Assembly: GCA_945788545.1 (NCBI GenBank)
Contig: CALZMK010000132.1
Span: forward strand, 1 to 5,437
DNA length: 5,437 nucleotides
Source: an uncultured Prevotella sp.
GTDB taxonomy: Bacteria; Bacteroidota; Bacteroidia; Bacteroidales; Bacteroidaceae
Direction: 5' to 3'
Shown: positions 1 to 5,437 of the stretch, piece by piece
Numbering within the stretch: position 1 is the first letter of the stretch
Layout of the letters: the number at the start of each line of letters is the position of its first letter
Notes under the pieces: model-generated
Told to the model about the DNA's origin: nothing
The model's input: the letters and a program-made list of their open reading frames with translations, nothing else
The model's database searches: none
Position numbers and translations under genes: made by a program

Positions 1-249
1 TATTATTTGGAGAATGAAGAAGTGCGCCACAAGATGATTCGTATCACGCTCAAGCAGATTATGGAGAGCATAGGCAGCGAACCGTTTATGGTGCAATGCC
101 ATCGTGCCTTCATCGTCAATCTCAACTTTGTCGTGTCGATGTCCAATCGCAACTCTGCCTACCAACTACAGATTTTCGGTACCGACAAACCCATTCCCGT
201 ATCACGCAACAACACTGCCGAAGTGAAGGAAAAGCTCAGTGCCCTATGA
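1..249 (+). CDS. LytTR-type response regulator, C-terminal DNA-binding domain (5' partial)
   Basis: The frame is open from the first base of the window to TGA at 247-249, giving 82 visible residues, so the true start lies upstream; the in-frame TTG at 7 is not a credible start because it would begin inside the domain. The fragment matches the LytTR DNA-binding fold: a tyrosine/leucine-rich first strand, RITLKQI at residues 14-20, the hallmark FMVQCHRAFIVNL at 29-41 (His34, Arg35, Asn40), and IPVSRNN near the end. In this family the domain usually sits behind a CheY-like receiver phosphorylated by a LytS-type membrane kinase, and it binds pairs of direct repeats upstream of targets. The receiver and any kinase are outside the window, so only the output domain is certain. 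It may be the last gene of its own operon, because a promoter follows immediately. Confidence 0.9.
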   Translation, partial: YYLENEEVRHKMIRITLKQIMESIGSEPFMVQCHRAFIVNLNFVVSMSNRNSAYQLQIFGTDKPIPVSRNNTAEVKEKLSAL

Positions 250-250
250 T

Positions 251-277
251 GTTACAGGAATTTATCACGCCTGTAAC
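251..277. repeat. Perfect 8-bp inverted repeat GTTACAGG-N11-CCTGTAAC
   Basis: GTTACAGG (251-258) is the exact reverse complement of CCTGTAAC (270-277), with an 11-base loop. The pairing can be extended to 248-280 with one G-T wobble, which overlaps the stop codon of the upstream regulator. The centres of the two GTTACA/TGTAAC cores are 21 bp apart, about two helical turns, which suits a dimeric regulator. It could also be a weak terminator hairpin for the upstream gene, but the bases that follow (TTTGTAACAT) are not a U tract, so an operator is the better reading. The right arm is shared with the Pho-box-like direct repeat. Confidence 0.5.
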
Positions 278-288
278 GTCTTTGTAAC
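271..288 (+). promoter_or_regulatory. Pho-box-like tandem repeat upstream of the porin gene
   Basis: Two 7-bp direct repeats separated by 4 bp, CTGTAAC-gtct-TTGTAAC, give an 11-bp period. This is the architecture of the PhoB binding site (Escherichia coli consensus CTGTCAT-N4-CTGTCAT), where two response-regulator molecules bind head to tail. The repeat ends 10 bp before the -7 element, so it occupies the -33 region, as Pho boxes do at PhoB-activated promoters. The downstream gene belongs to the phosphate-selective porin O/P family, which makes phosphate-starvation control plausible. The half-sites are not identical to the E. coli consensus (A for C at position 5), and PhoB specificity in this organism is not known from the sequence. 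Confidence 0.5.
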
Positions 289-298
289 ATATATCTCA

Positions 299-306
299 TA
301 TCTTTG
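299..306 (+). promoter_or_regulatory. Bacteroidota -7 promoter element (TATCTTTG) of the porin gene
   Basis: TATCTTTG matches the TAnnTTTG -7 consensus of the Bacteroidota primary sigma factor. The nearest TTTG (281-284) is only 14 bp upstream, shorter than the usual 19-21 bp spacing, so the -33 element is poor. A poor -33 element is typical of activator-dependent promoters and agrees with the Pho-box-like repeat in its place. Transcription would start near 311-313, leaving an untranslated leader of about 20 bases before ATG 331. Confidence 0.7.
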
Positions 307-330
307 CACCCGAAAAAAGAAAGCAAGGAT

Positions 331-1347
331 ATGAGACTATTTTTTATTGCAGCCATGCTCGCCATTGCCATTGCAGGCGATGCCCAGGAGAAGAAGACGG
401 AGTTCACACCCGAGATTCACGGTACGGTGAGATCCAAGTATGAATACCAAACCGAGGAGGGCGAAGGCCGATTCGAGGTGCGCAATGCGCGCATCAGTAT
501 CACAGGCAAGGTGATTGATGCCGTGAGCTACAAGGCAGAGATCGACCTCTCCGACGAAGGTAACATCAAGATGCTCGATGCATATACGCGCATCACTCCC
601 GTGAAGAAACTCAACATCACCATCGGACAATTCCGTGTGCCCTTCACCATCGATGCCCATCGCTCGCCTCACCAGCAGTATTTTGCGAATCGCTCGTTTA
701 TCGCCAAGCAGGTGGGTAACGTGCGTGATGTGGGAGCCTCACTTGGATATACCTTCAAGGGCAAGACTCCCGTGATTCTTGAGGCAGGACTCTTCAACGG
801 ATCAGGTCTCACCAACCAAAAGAACTACTGGACTAAGAAAGTCAACTTCTCTGCCAAGGCACAGTTCTTCCTGCCCCAGGGATTCAACGTCACACTGAGT
901 TCGCAGAAGATTTCACCGTCCGACAACTCGGTTATGATGTATGATGCCGGCACATATTGGCATGCCAAGGGATGGCATATCGAGGCTGAATATCTCTATA
1001 AGCATTACAGCAACAGTATGTTCACCGACGTGCACTCGTTCGACGGATTCATCAACTACGACATACCCACCAAGAGCAAGAAGAGCTTTATCAAGAAGGT
1101 GTCGCCATTGGCTCGCTACGACTTTATGAACGACCACAGCGACGGTTTGAAAGTGGGCGACGACGGCAAGTTTGTGACAACCGACTACAAGCGTCATCGA
1201 CTCACCGCAGGTGTCACCCTCAGTCTTGCCACTCCGTTTGTTTCCGACATCCGCATCAACTTCGAAAAATATTTCTATCGCGACGGAGCAATAGCCAAGC
1301 CATCAGAGAAGGACAAGATAGTAGTGGAATTCATGACGAGGTTCTGA
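331..1347 (+). CDS. Phosphate-selective porin O/P family outer-membrane protein
   Basis: This 338-residue protein is a predicted outer-membrane beta-barrel. It opens with a signal peptide (MRLFF, hydrophobic core, AIAIAGDA, cleavage probably after Ala18 before QEKK). The mature part is rich in alternating strands and contains the family-typical GQFRVPF at 99-105, a motif close to the GQFKTPF seen in OprO/OprP-like proteins. It ends in VEFMTRF with a C-terminal phenylalanine, the usual signal for barrel insertion. ATG 331 was chosen as the start; the frame is open back to a TTG at 304, but that codon lies inside the -7 promoter element. The name is a family label: OprP of Pseudomonas transports phosphate, but many Bacteroidota members have unknown substrates. 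The upstream Pho-box-like site supports a phosphate role here. No SusC/SusD partner or TonB box was seen, so passive diffusion is likely. No terminator is visible after the stop. Confidence 0.85.
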   Translation: MRLFFIAAMLAIAIAGDAQEKKTEFTPEIHGTVRSKYEYQTEEGEGRFEVRNARISITGKVIDAVSYKAEIDLSDEGNIKMLDAYTRITPVKKLNITIGQFRVPFTIDAHRSPHQQYFANRSFIAKQVGNVRDVGASLGYTFKGKTPVILEAGLFNGSGLTNQKNYWTKKVNFSAKAQFFLPQGFNVTLSSQKISPSDNSVMMYDAGTYWHAKGWHIEAEYLYKHYSNSMFTDVHSFDGFINYDIPTKSKKSFIKKVSPLARYDFMNDHSDGLKVGDDGKFVTTDYKRHRLTAGVTLSLATPFVSDIRINFEKYFYRDGAIAKPSEKDKIVVEFMTRF

Positions 1348-1379
1348 TTGTCAATAAAACATAAAAAGAAGGAGGAATT

Positions 1380-1411
1380 ATTGCGTTTTCAGTAATTTAT
1401 TCGTATATTTG
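1380..1411 (+). promoter_or_regulatory. Bacteroidota promoter of the nfeD-SPFH-two-component operon
   Basis: ATTG at 1380-1383 and TATATTTG at 1404-1411 are separated by 20 bp, matching the TTTG / TAnnTTTG promoter pattern with near-ideal spacing. Predicted transcription starts near 1417, about 24 bases before ATG 1441. No comparable element was found in the later gaps, so this promoter probably serves all four downstream genes. No operator-like repeats flank it and no sigma-54 -24/-12 motif is present, so it looks like an ordinary housekeeping promoter. Confidence 0.7.
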
Positions 1412-1440
1412 CACCATAAAACAACATTATTTGCAAGTAT

Positions 1441-1899
1441 ATGGAATGGATTGCTGAAAACGCATGGGTTATATGGGCTGTAGCAGCCGTACTGTGCGTG
1501 ATTTTGGAACTGATGAGCGGCGGACTCGTGCTGCTCTGCTTTGCAGTTGGAGCCGCTGGTGCAGCTATTGCCTCACCCTTCACTGGCATTGCCGGTCAGT
1601 TGGCGGTATTCGTCGTAGCAACGATAATATCCCTTGCCATAGTAAAGAAGTATCTTGCCCATCGCCGTATGGAGGACGATAATCCTTCGGGAAGGGTAAG
1701 CAATGCCGACGCGCTCATCGGTCGCCGTGGCAAGGCCGACAGCGACATCTGTCGTGGCGACTACGGTTGGGTGGCTATTGATGGAGACGTTTGGAAATCC
1801 AAACTCGCCGACGATGCCACGGCAGACATCGCCAAAGGCACTATCGTCGAAGTAATAGCCATGGAGAGCATTATCCTTACAGTCAAACCTATTGGATAA
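1441..1899 (+). CDS. NfeD-family membrane protein (short form, OB-fold C-terminus)
   Basis: This is a 152-residue inner-membrane protein. Residues about 8-70 are three hydrophobic segments (roughly 9-24, 27-47, 51-70) joined by very short turns rich in Gly and Ala, followed by a basic stop (KKYLAHRR). The soluble C-terminal part, about 85-152, has the OB-fold pattern of NfeD: LIGRRGKA, then GWVAIDGDVWKSK, then KGTIVEVIAMESIILTVKPIG. The size fits the short NfeD class, which lacks the ClpP-like protease domain of long NfeD proteins. Short NfeD proteins are typically encoded beside SPFH proteins and work with them in membrane microdomains, as with YuaF/FloT in Bacillus. The next gene is exactly such an SPFH protein. 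ATG 1441 follows the predicted transcription start by about 24 bases; there is no Shine-Dalgarno match, as is usual in this phylum. Confidence 0.88.
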   Translation: MEWIAENAWVIWAVAAVLCVILELMSGGLVLLCFAVGAAGAAIASPFTGIAGQLAVFVVATIISLAIVKKYLAHRRMEDDNPSGRVSNADALIGRRGKADSDICRGDYGWVAIDGDVWKSKLADDATADIAKGTIVEVIAMESIILTVKPIG

Positions 1900-1920
1900 T
1901 AAAATGTCTCTCCGTCAAAA

Positions 1921-1956
1921 CTTTAATTTTTTAATTCTTTAATTTTTTAATTCTTT
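1921..1956 (+). repeat. AT-rich 16-bp perfect tandem repeat (2.25 copies)
   Basis: The unit CTTTAATTTTTTAATT occurs at 1921-1936 and again without change at 1937-1952, followed by a further CTTT. It fills most of the 65-bp gap between nfeD and the SPFH gene and ends 8 bases before ATG 1965. The G-free, U-rich transcript lies where a ribosome binding site would be. In Bacteroidota, A/U-rich leaders commonly replace Shine-Dalgarno sequences, so it may help translation initiation. The unit has no TAnnTTTG match and is unlikely to be a promoter. The exact duplication looks like a recent slippage event. Confidence 0.85.
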
Positions 1957-1964
1957 CAAGAACA

Positions 1965-2906
1965 ATGACCTACGTATTGATTGTAATTGTGGTTTGCATT
2001 CTTCTTTTTGCAAAGATGGCCCTTGTCATCATCCCACAGTCAGAAACGAGAATTATCGAGAGGCTCGGTCGCTATCACGCAACCCTCAAGCCAGGTGTCA
2101 ACATCATCATCCCCTTTGTCGATAGGGCAAAGGATATAGTGGCGATGGTAAGGGGACGATATGTATATACCAACAATATCGACCTCAGGGAACAGGTGTA
2201 TGACTTCCCCAAGCAGAACGTCATCACCAAGGACAATGTGCAGACGGAAATCAACGCACTGCTCTATTTCCAGATTGTCGATCCCTTCAAGGCGGTATAT
2301 GAAATCAACAACCTTCCCAATGCCATTGAGAAACTTACCCAGACAACACTGCGAAATATCATCGGCGAACTCGAACTCGACGAGACGCTCACCTCGCGCG
2401 ACACCATTAACACCAAACTGCGCGTTGTGCTCGACGACGCCACCAATAAGTGGGGTATCAAGGTAAACCGCGTGGAGCTTCAGGACATCACTCCTCCCGA
2501 GAGCGTACTGACTGCCATGGAGAAGCAGATGCAGGCAGAGCGCAACAAGCGCGCCACCATCCTCACATCCGAGGGTAAGAAGGCGAGCGACATCTTGCAG
2601 TCAGAAGGTGAGAAGATGGCTACCATCAACCGTGCCGAGGCTGAGAAGCAGCAGGCCATCCTCAAGGCCGAGGGTGAGGCACAGGCCCGCATCCGCAAGG
2701 CTGAGGCTGAGGCAATAGCCATCCAGAAGATTACCGAGGCTGTCGGTCAGAGCACCAATCCCGCAAACTATCTCCTTGCACAGAAATACATCATGATGCT
2801 GCAACAAGTGGCAGAGGGCGACAAGACCAAGACTGTCTATCTTCCCTACGAAGCCACCAACCTCATGGGCAGCATCGGTGGCATAAAAGACCTGTTCAAG
2901 GAGTAG
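1965..2906 (+). CDS. SPFH/Band 7 (stomatin/QmcA-like) membrane scaffold protein
   Basis: This 313-residue protein begins with one hydrophobic anchor at about 3-24. A canonical SPFH domain follows at about 22-180, including IIPQSETRIIERLGRYHATLKPG, then IIIPFVDR, KQNVITKDNVQTEINA and VELQDITPP. Residues about 185-255 form a long charged coiled coil with repeated E-G-E and A-E-A-E segments. It ends in a conserved hydrophobic tail (NYLLAQKYIMMLQQVAEGD, then VYLPYEATNLMGSIGGI). Length and architecture fit the stomatin/paraslipin group that includes E. coli QmcA. Such proteins oligomerise into ring or cage structures at the membrane and influence protease activity and lipid domains. The upstream NfeD protein is the expected partner. 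ATG 1965 is preceded by an AT-rich leader without a Shine-Dalgarno sequence. Only 7 bp separate its stop from the next gene, an unusual link to a two-component system. Confidence 0.93.
   Translation: MTYVLIVIVVCILLFAKMALVIIPQSETRIIERLGRYHATLKPGVNIIIPFVDRAKDIVAMVRGRYVYTNNIDLREQVYDFPKQNVITKDNVQTEINALLYFQIVDPFKAVYEINNLPNAIEKLTQTTLRNIIGELELDETLTSRDTINTKLRVVLDDATNKWGIKVNRVELQDITPPESVLTAMEKQMQAERNKRATILTSEGKKASDILQSEGEKMATINRAEAEKQQAILKAEGEAQARIRKAEAEAIAIQKITEAVGQSTNPANYLLAQKYIMMLQQVAEGDKTKTVYLPYEATNLMGSIGGIKDLFKE
2898..2903 (+). promoter_or_regulatory. Possible Shine-Dalgarno sequence AAGGAG before the response regulator
   Basis: AAGGAG lies at the very end of the SPFH gene, immediately before its TAG stop, and 10 bases before ATG 2914. 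It is the only good Shine-Dalgarno-like match at a gene start in this window and would suit translational coupling across the 7-bp gap. It may be coincidental, because the same bases encode the C-terminal Lys-Glu of the SPFH protein and this phylum rarely depends on such motifs. Confidence 0.35.
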
Positions 2907-2913
2907 GTCGGGT

Positions 2914-4287
2914 ATGAATAATATTGAATCTCCCAAGGGACGGATACTTGTTGTCGATGACAATGAGGACGTGTTGCTGTCGCTCAATATGCTGCTAAAA
3001 CCATACGTGGAGGCAGTGAGAGTGACAGCCAAACCTGAGCGTGTCATCGAGTTTATGGATTCCTTCCATCCCGACGTCATCATTCTCGACATGAACTTCA
3101 GTCGCGATGCAATAAGCGGCGAGGAGGGATATGAATGGCTCGCCCGCATATTGGAGCACGACCCGAAGAGCGTGGTGCTGTTCATCACGGCATACGTGGA
3201 TACCGAGAAGGCAGTGAGGGCGATTAAGGCAGGAGCGGTGGATTTCATACCGAAACCATGGGACAGGCGCAAACTGCTCGACACGGTGAAGAGTGCCGTG
3301 GAACTGAAGCAGTCACGCAACACCGAAGACTCTGATACCGAGACATCTGACGACGAGGTGTTATTCCCCAACCTCATTGGTGAGTGCGATGCCATGCGCA
3401 ATATGAAACAGCAGATAGCAAGAGTGGCAGCCACGGATGCCAATGTGCTCATCACTGGCGAGAACGGAGCGGGAAAGGATGTGGTGGCTCATGCCATTCA
3501 CCAAGTGTCACACAGAAGGACAAAACCCTTTGTGAGTATTGACCTCGGATGTATTCCCGAGACTCTGTTCGAAAGTGAACTCTTCGGACATGAGAGGGGT
3601 GCCTTCACCGATGCCCGTGAGGCAAAGGAAGGACGTGCGGAGCAGGCTGATGGCGGTACGCTGTTTCTCGACGAGATTGGCAACCTGTCGCTACAGATGC
3701 AACAAAAAATGCTTACACTGATAGAGAAGAGGGAGACATCGCGCATTGGGTCGTCGAAGAAGAAAAAGGTGGACGTAAGGATCATATCCGCCACCAATGC
3801 CGACCTGGCTGCGAGAATAAGCGAAGGCACATTCCGTCAGGACCTCTTTTATCGCATCAACACCATCGAACTGCATATCCCGCCACTGCGCGAGCGTGGC
3901 AACGACATCATCCTCTTGGCAGAACACTTCCTGAGTATCTTCGCCATGCGATATGACCGAAAAGGCGTGTCCCTCTCTGATGATGCCCGCACCAAGTTGC
4001 TCAACCACTCGTGGCCCGGTAACGTGCGCGAACTGCAACATTCGATTGAGCGTTCTCTGGTTCTTTGTAGCTCCCCCACTCTTTCGGCTGCTGACATTCA
4101 GATTACTCCAAACACACAATCTGCCGGCAACGAAGACACCCAGCAGACTCTCAACCTTGAGGAACTGGAGAGAAACGCCATCAAGCGTGCCGTCTCTATG
4201 AGCAACGGCAATCTCACCCAAGCAGCTGAACTCCTCGGCATCACTCGTTTCGCACTTTATCGCAAGATAGATAAACTCGGCATTTAG
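2914..4287 (+). CDS. NtrC-family sigma-54-dependent response regulator
   Basis: This 457-residue transcription activator has three domains. The receiver (about 10-130) has the acidic pair Asp15/Asp16, phosphoacceptor Asp59, Thr92 and Lys114 (in DFIPKPW), so it looks fully phosphorylatable. After an acidic linker (about 136-148) comes the AAA+ sigma-54 interaction domain (about 153-390), with Walker A GENGAGKD at 182-189, the ELFGHERGAFTDA loop ending at 234, Walker B TLFLDEIGN with Asp253/Glu254, then FRQDLFYRIN and PPLRERGNDI, and NHSWPGNVREL. A Fis-type helix-turn-helix closes the protein (about 433-457, NLTQAAELLGITRFALYRK). The family hydrolyses ATP to remodel RNA polymerase bound to sigma-54. 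The fifth position of the GAFTGA loop is Asp instead of Gly. The loop after Asp59 is long (FSRDAISGEEGYEWL). Its cognate kinase is almost certainly the next gene, 2 bp downstream. Targets are unknown; no sigma-54 promoter was recognised in the window. Confidence 0.95.
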   Translation: MNNIESPKGRILVVDDNEDVLLSLNMLLKPYVEAVRVTAKPERVIEFMDSFHPDVIILDMNFSRDAISGEEGYEWLARILEHDPKSVVLFITAYVDTEKAVRAIKAGAVDFIPKPWDRRKLLDTVKSAVELKQSRNTEDSDTETSDDEVLFPNLIGECDAMRNMKQQIARVAATDANVLITGENGAGKDVVAHAIHQVSHRRTKPFVSIDLGCIPETLFESELFGHERGAFTDAREAKEGRAEQADGGTLFLDEIGNLSLQMQQKMLTLIEKRETSRIGSSKKKKVDVRIISATNADLAARISEGTFRQDLFYRINTIELHIPPLRERGNDIILLAEHFLSIFAMRYDRKGVSLSDDARTKLLNHSWPGNVRELQHSIERSLVLCSSPTLSAADIQITPNTQSAGNEDTQQTLNLEELERNAIKRAVSMSNGNLTQAAELLGITRFALYRKIDKLGI

Positions 4288-4289
4288 TT

Positions 4290-5437
4290 ATGACATTCTC
4301 CTTGAATCCTTTTTACAACAAAAGCATCCGTCGCCTCAGGCAGATGATACATGCCATTCGCACTCGAGACCTCTCACTGCATTTTGCTCTCGACAAACTG
4401 CATGGAGAGGAGCGATTGCTTGCCGAGGAAATCAATAGCGTTGTAAATGAATTTAGGGAGAAAACTTTACAACAGGAGTCACAATACCAGTATTTCGACA
4501 CACTGCTCAATACCGTAGGCGACTGTCTGATTGTCTCCGACGACAAAGGGCATATCCACTGGATGAACCGCATGGCTATCAACAGTCTCTGCGGATTCCG
4601 TATTTCTGACATCGACAACCTTGCCGCTGTCAATAGCAGTTTGCCGCAACTGATGCACGACCTGCGTCCTGGAACAAAAAAGGTGACAAAGTTGAGAGTA
4701 AGAAATGGTAATAATACGGAAGAAAAGGAATTCTCCATCACCATCACAAACTTCTTCGACCGTGGCTTCTATTATAAGCTCTATTCACTGCAAAACATTC
4801 ACGAGGTTGTGCAGAAGAGTGAGAGTGAGGCGCAACAGCAACTTGTGAGGGTACTTACCCACGAGATTATGAATTCCCTTACTCCAATTATCTCGCTGAG
4901 CGACACTATCACCGAAGGGATGAAGGATGATTCTCTCTCGCAAGAAGACATCACCCAGGCATTGCAAGCCATCAACAGGCGCAGCAGCGGACTCCTGCAT
5001 TTTGTGGAGAACTACCGCAAACTGCAACATATCTCCACTCCGCAATTTACCGACGTAAAACTCTCAGAACTAATCTCCGACCTTCGCCAACTCTTCCCCG
5101 AACCCTATTTCCGCTTCGATATTCAAGAGGCTGAAGATACAGTGCATATCGACCGCAGTCAGATAGAGCAGGTGCTTATCAATCTTTTGAAGAATGCTCA
5201 GGAGGCAGTAAGGGATGTCGAAGAAAAAGCCATCACCTTGTCGGCAAGAACAGATAAGTCCCAGCATGTCATATTAATAAAGGTGGAGGACAACGGTTGT
5301 GGCATCATGCCCGAAGTTCTCGACCGCATCTTCGTCCCCTTCTTCACCACAAAGTCCAATGGTTCAGGCATTGGTCTCAGCATCTGCCGTCAGATAGTCT
5401 CCCTACACGGCGGCACCATCACCGCGTCATCCACTCC
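4290..5437 (+). CDS. PAS-containing soluble sensor histidine kinase (3' partial)
   Basis: The frame opens at ATG 4290, 2 bp after the response regulator stop, and runs without a stop to the window end (382 complete codons). Residues 1-65 are charged and helical, with no hydrophobic segment long enough to span a membrane; part (about 20-60) resembles the HAMP-like linker of NtrY/NtrB-type kinases. A PAS-like fold follows at about 68-170 (TVGDCLIVSDDKGHIHWMN). The dimerisation/phosphotransfer box is LTHEIMNSLTPI with His191. The ATPase domain has the N box NLLKNAQEA (Asn298, Asn302), G1 box VEDNGCGI (332-339), F box IFVPFFTTK and G2 box GSGIGLS (358-364). All catalytic motifs are intact. Only the last part of the ATPase domain is likely missing, since the sequence ends just after HGGTI. 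The kinase should phosphorylate the adjacent NtrC-type regulator. Lacking membrane segments, it probably senses a cytoplasmic cue through PAS or a membrane partner. Confidence 0.93.
   Translation, partial: MTFSLNPFYNKSIRRLRQMIHAIRTRDLSLHFALDKLHGEERLLAEEINSVVNEFREKTLQQESQYQYFDTLLNTVGDCLIVSDDKGHIHWMNRMAINSLCGFRISDIDNLAAVNSSLPQLMHDLRPGTKKVTKLRVRNGNNTEEKEFSITITNFFDRGFYYKLYSLQNIHEVVQKSESEAQQQLVRVLTHEIMNSLTPIISLSDTITEGMKDDSLSQEDITQALQAINRRSSGLLHFVENYRKLQHISTPQFTDVKLSELISDLRQLFPEPYFRFDIQEAEDTVHIDRSQIEQVLINLLKNAQEAVRDVEEKAITLSARTDKSQHVILIKVEDNGCGIMPEVLDRIFVPFFTTKSNGSGIGLSICRQIVSLHGGTITASST

Noticed and set aside
248..284. Rho-independent terminator for the LytTR gene
   Set aside because: A hairpin can form, but the stem is only moderately stable, the loop is 11 bases, and no run of T follows; the sequence is better explained as regulatory sites of the porin promoter.
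950..965. GGCAC...GGCA sequence resembling a sigma-54 -24/-12 promoter
   Set aside because: The GG and GC elements do not have the required 10-bp spacing, and it lies in the middle of the porin gene with no gene start downstream.
1371..1457. GGAGG followed by a possible 25-codon small gene starting at ATT 1380
   Set aside because: It needs a rare ATT start, spans the promoter of nfeD and overlaps the nfeD start; the GGAGG lies upstream of the predicted transcription start.
2545..2740. Internal DNA repeats in the SPFH gene (recurring GAG/GCC/AAG codons)
   Set aside because: They reflect the Ala/Glu/Lys-rich coiled coil normal for this protein family and not an independent repeat element.
2601..3455. 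284-codon open frame on the minus strand across the SPFH-regulator junction
   Set aside because: It overlaps two well-recognised genes on the other strand, its translation is Ser/Leu/Ala-rich low-complexity without a recognisable fold, and it has no TAnnTTTG promoter. It is a mirror of the coiled coil and receiver coding sequence.
3691..4221. 176-codon open frame on the minus strand within the response regulator gene
   Set aside because: It lies wholly inside the AAA+ coding region and shows no recognisable domain; it is explained by codon bias of the sense gene.
4313..4747. 144-codon open frame on the minus strand inside the kinase gene
   Set aside because: The plus strand encodes an intact kinase with PAS and all catalytic motifs in this area, so the reverse frame is a shadow.

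Overview
The window reads as chromosomal DNA of a Bacteroidales bacterium, probably Prevotella/Segatella- or Bacteroides-like. Two promoters match the Bacteroidota -7 consensus TAnnTTTG (TATCTTTG and TATATTTG). Most start codons lack a clear Shine-Dalgarno sequence and base composition is near 50% GC. The proteins also have a Bacteroidota flavour: an OprO/P-like porin, an NtrC-type regulator with GAFTDA instead of GAFTGA, and a LytTR regulator. The genus is an inference from style and was not established by any search.

Layout, all on the + strand: (1) the 3' end of a LytTR-type DNA-binding regulator (1-249); (2) an 81-bp regulatory gap with an inverted repeat, a Pho-box-like tandem repeat and a -7 promoter element; (3) an outer-membrane phosphate-selective-porin-family protein (331-1347); (4) a 93-bp gap with a second promoter; (5) a short NfeD-family membrane protein (1441-1899); (6) an AT-rich gap with a perfect 16-bp tandem duplication; (7) a stomatin/prohibitin-type SPFH protein (1965-2906); (8) an NtrC-family sigma-54-dependent response regulator (2914-4287); (9) a PAS-containing soluble sensor histidine kinase, cut by the window end (4290-5437+). 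No tRNA, rRNA, CRISPR array or insertion sequence was seen, and no gene-free stretch exceeds 100 bp.

Genes 5 to 9 look like one transcription unit: gaps are 65, 7 and 2 bp and the only recognisable promoter lies before nfeD. NfeD and SPFH proteins are known partners that form membrane microdomain scaffolds. Here they are followed directly by a complete two-component pair whose kinase shows no membrane segment. This suggests, by inference only, that the scaffold and a sigma-54 signalling pathway act together, perhaps in envelope homeostasis. Separately, the porin promoter carries CTGTAAC-N4-TTGTAAC ten bases upstream of the -7 element. That is the geometry of a PhoB-activated promoter and fits a porin expressed in phosphate starvation.
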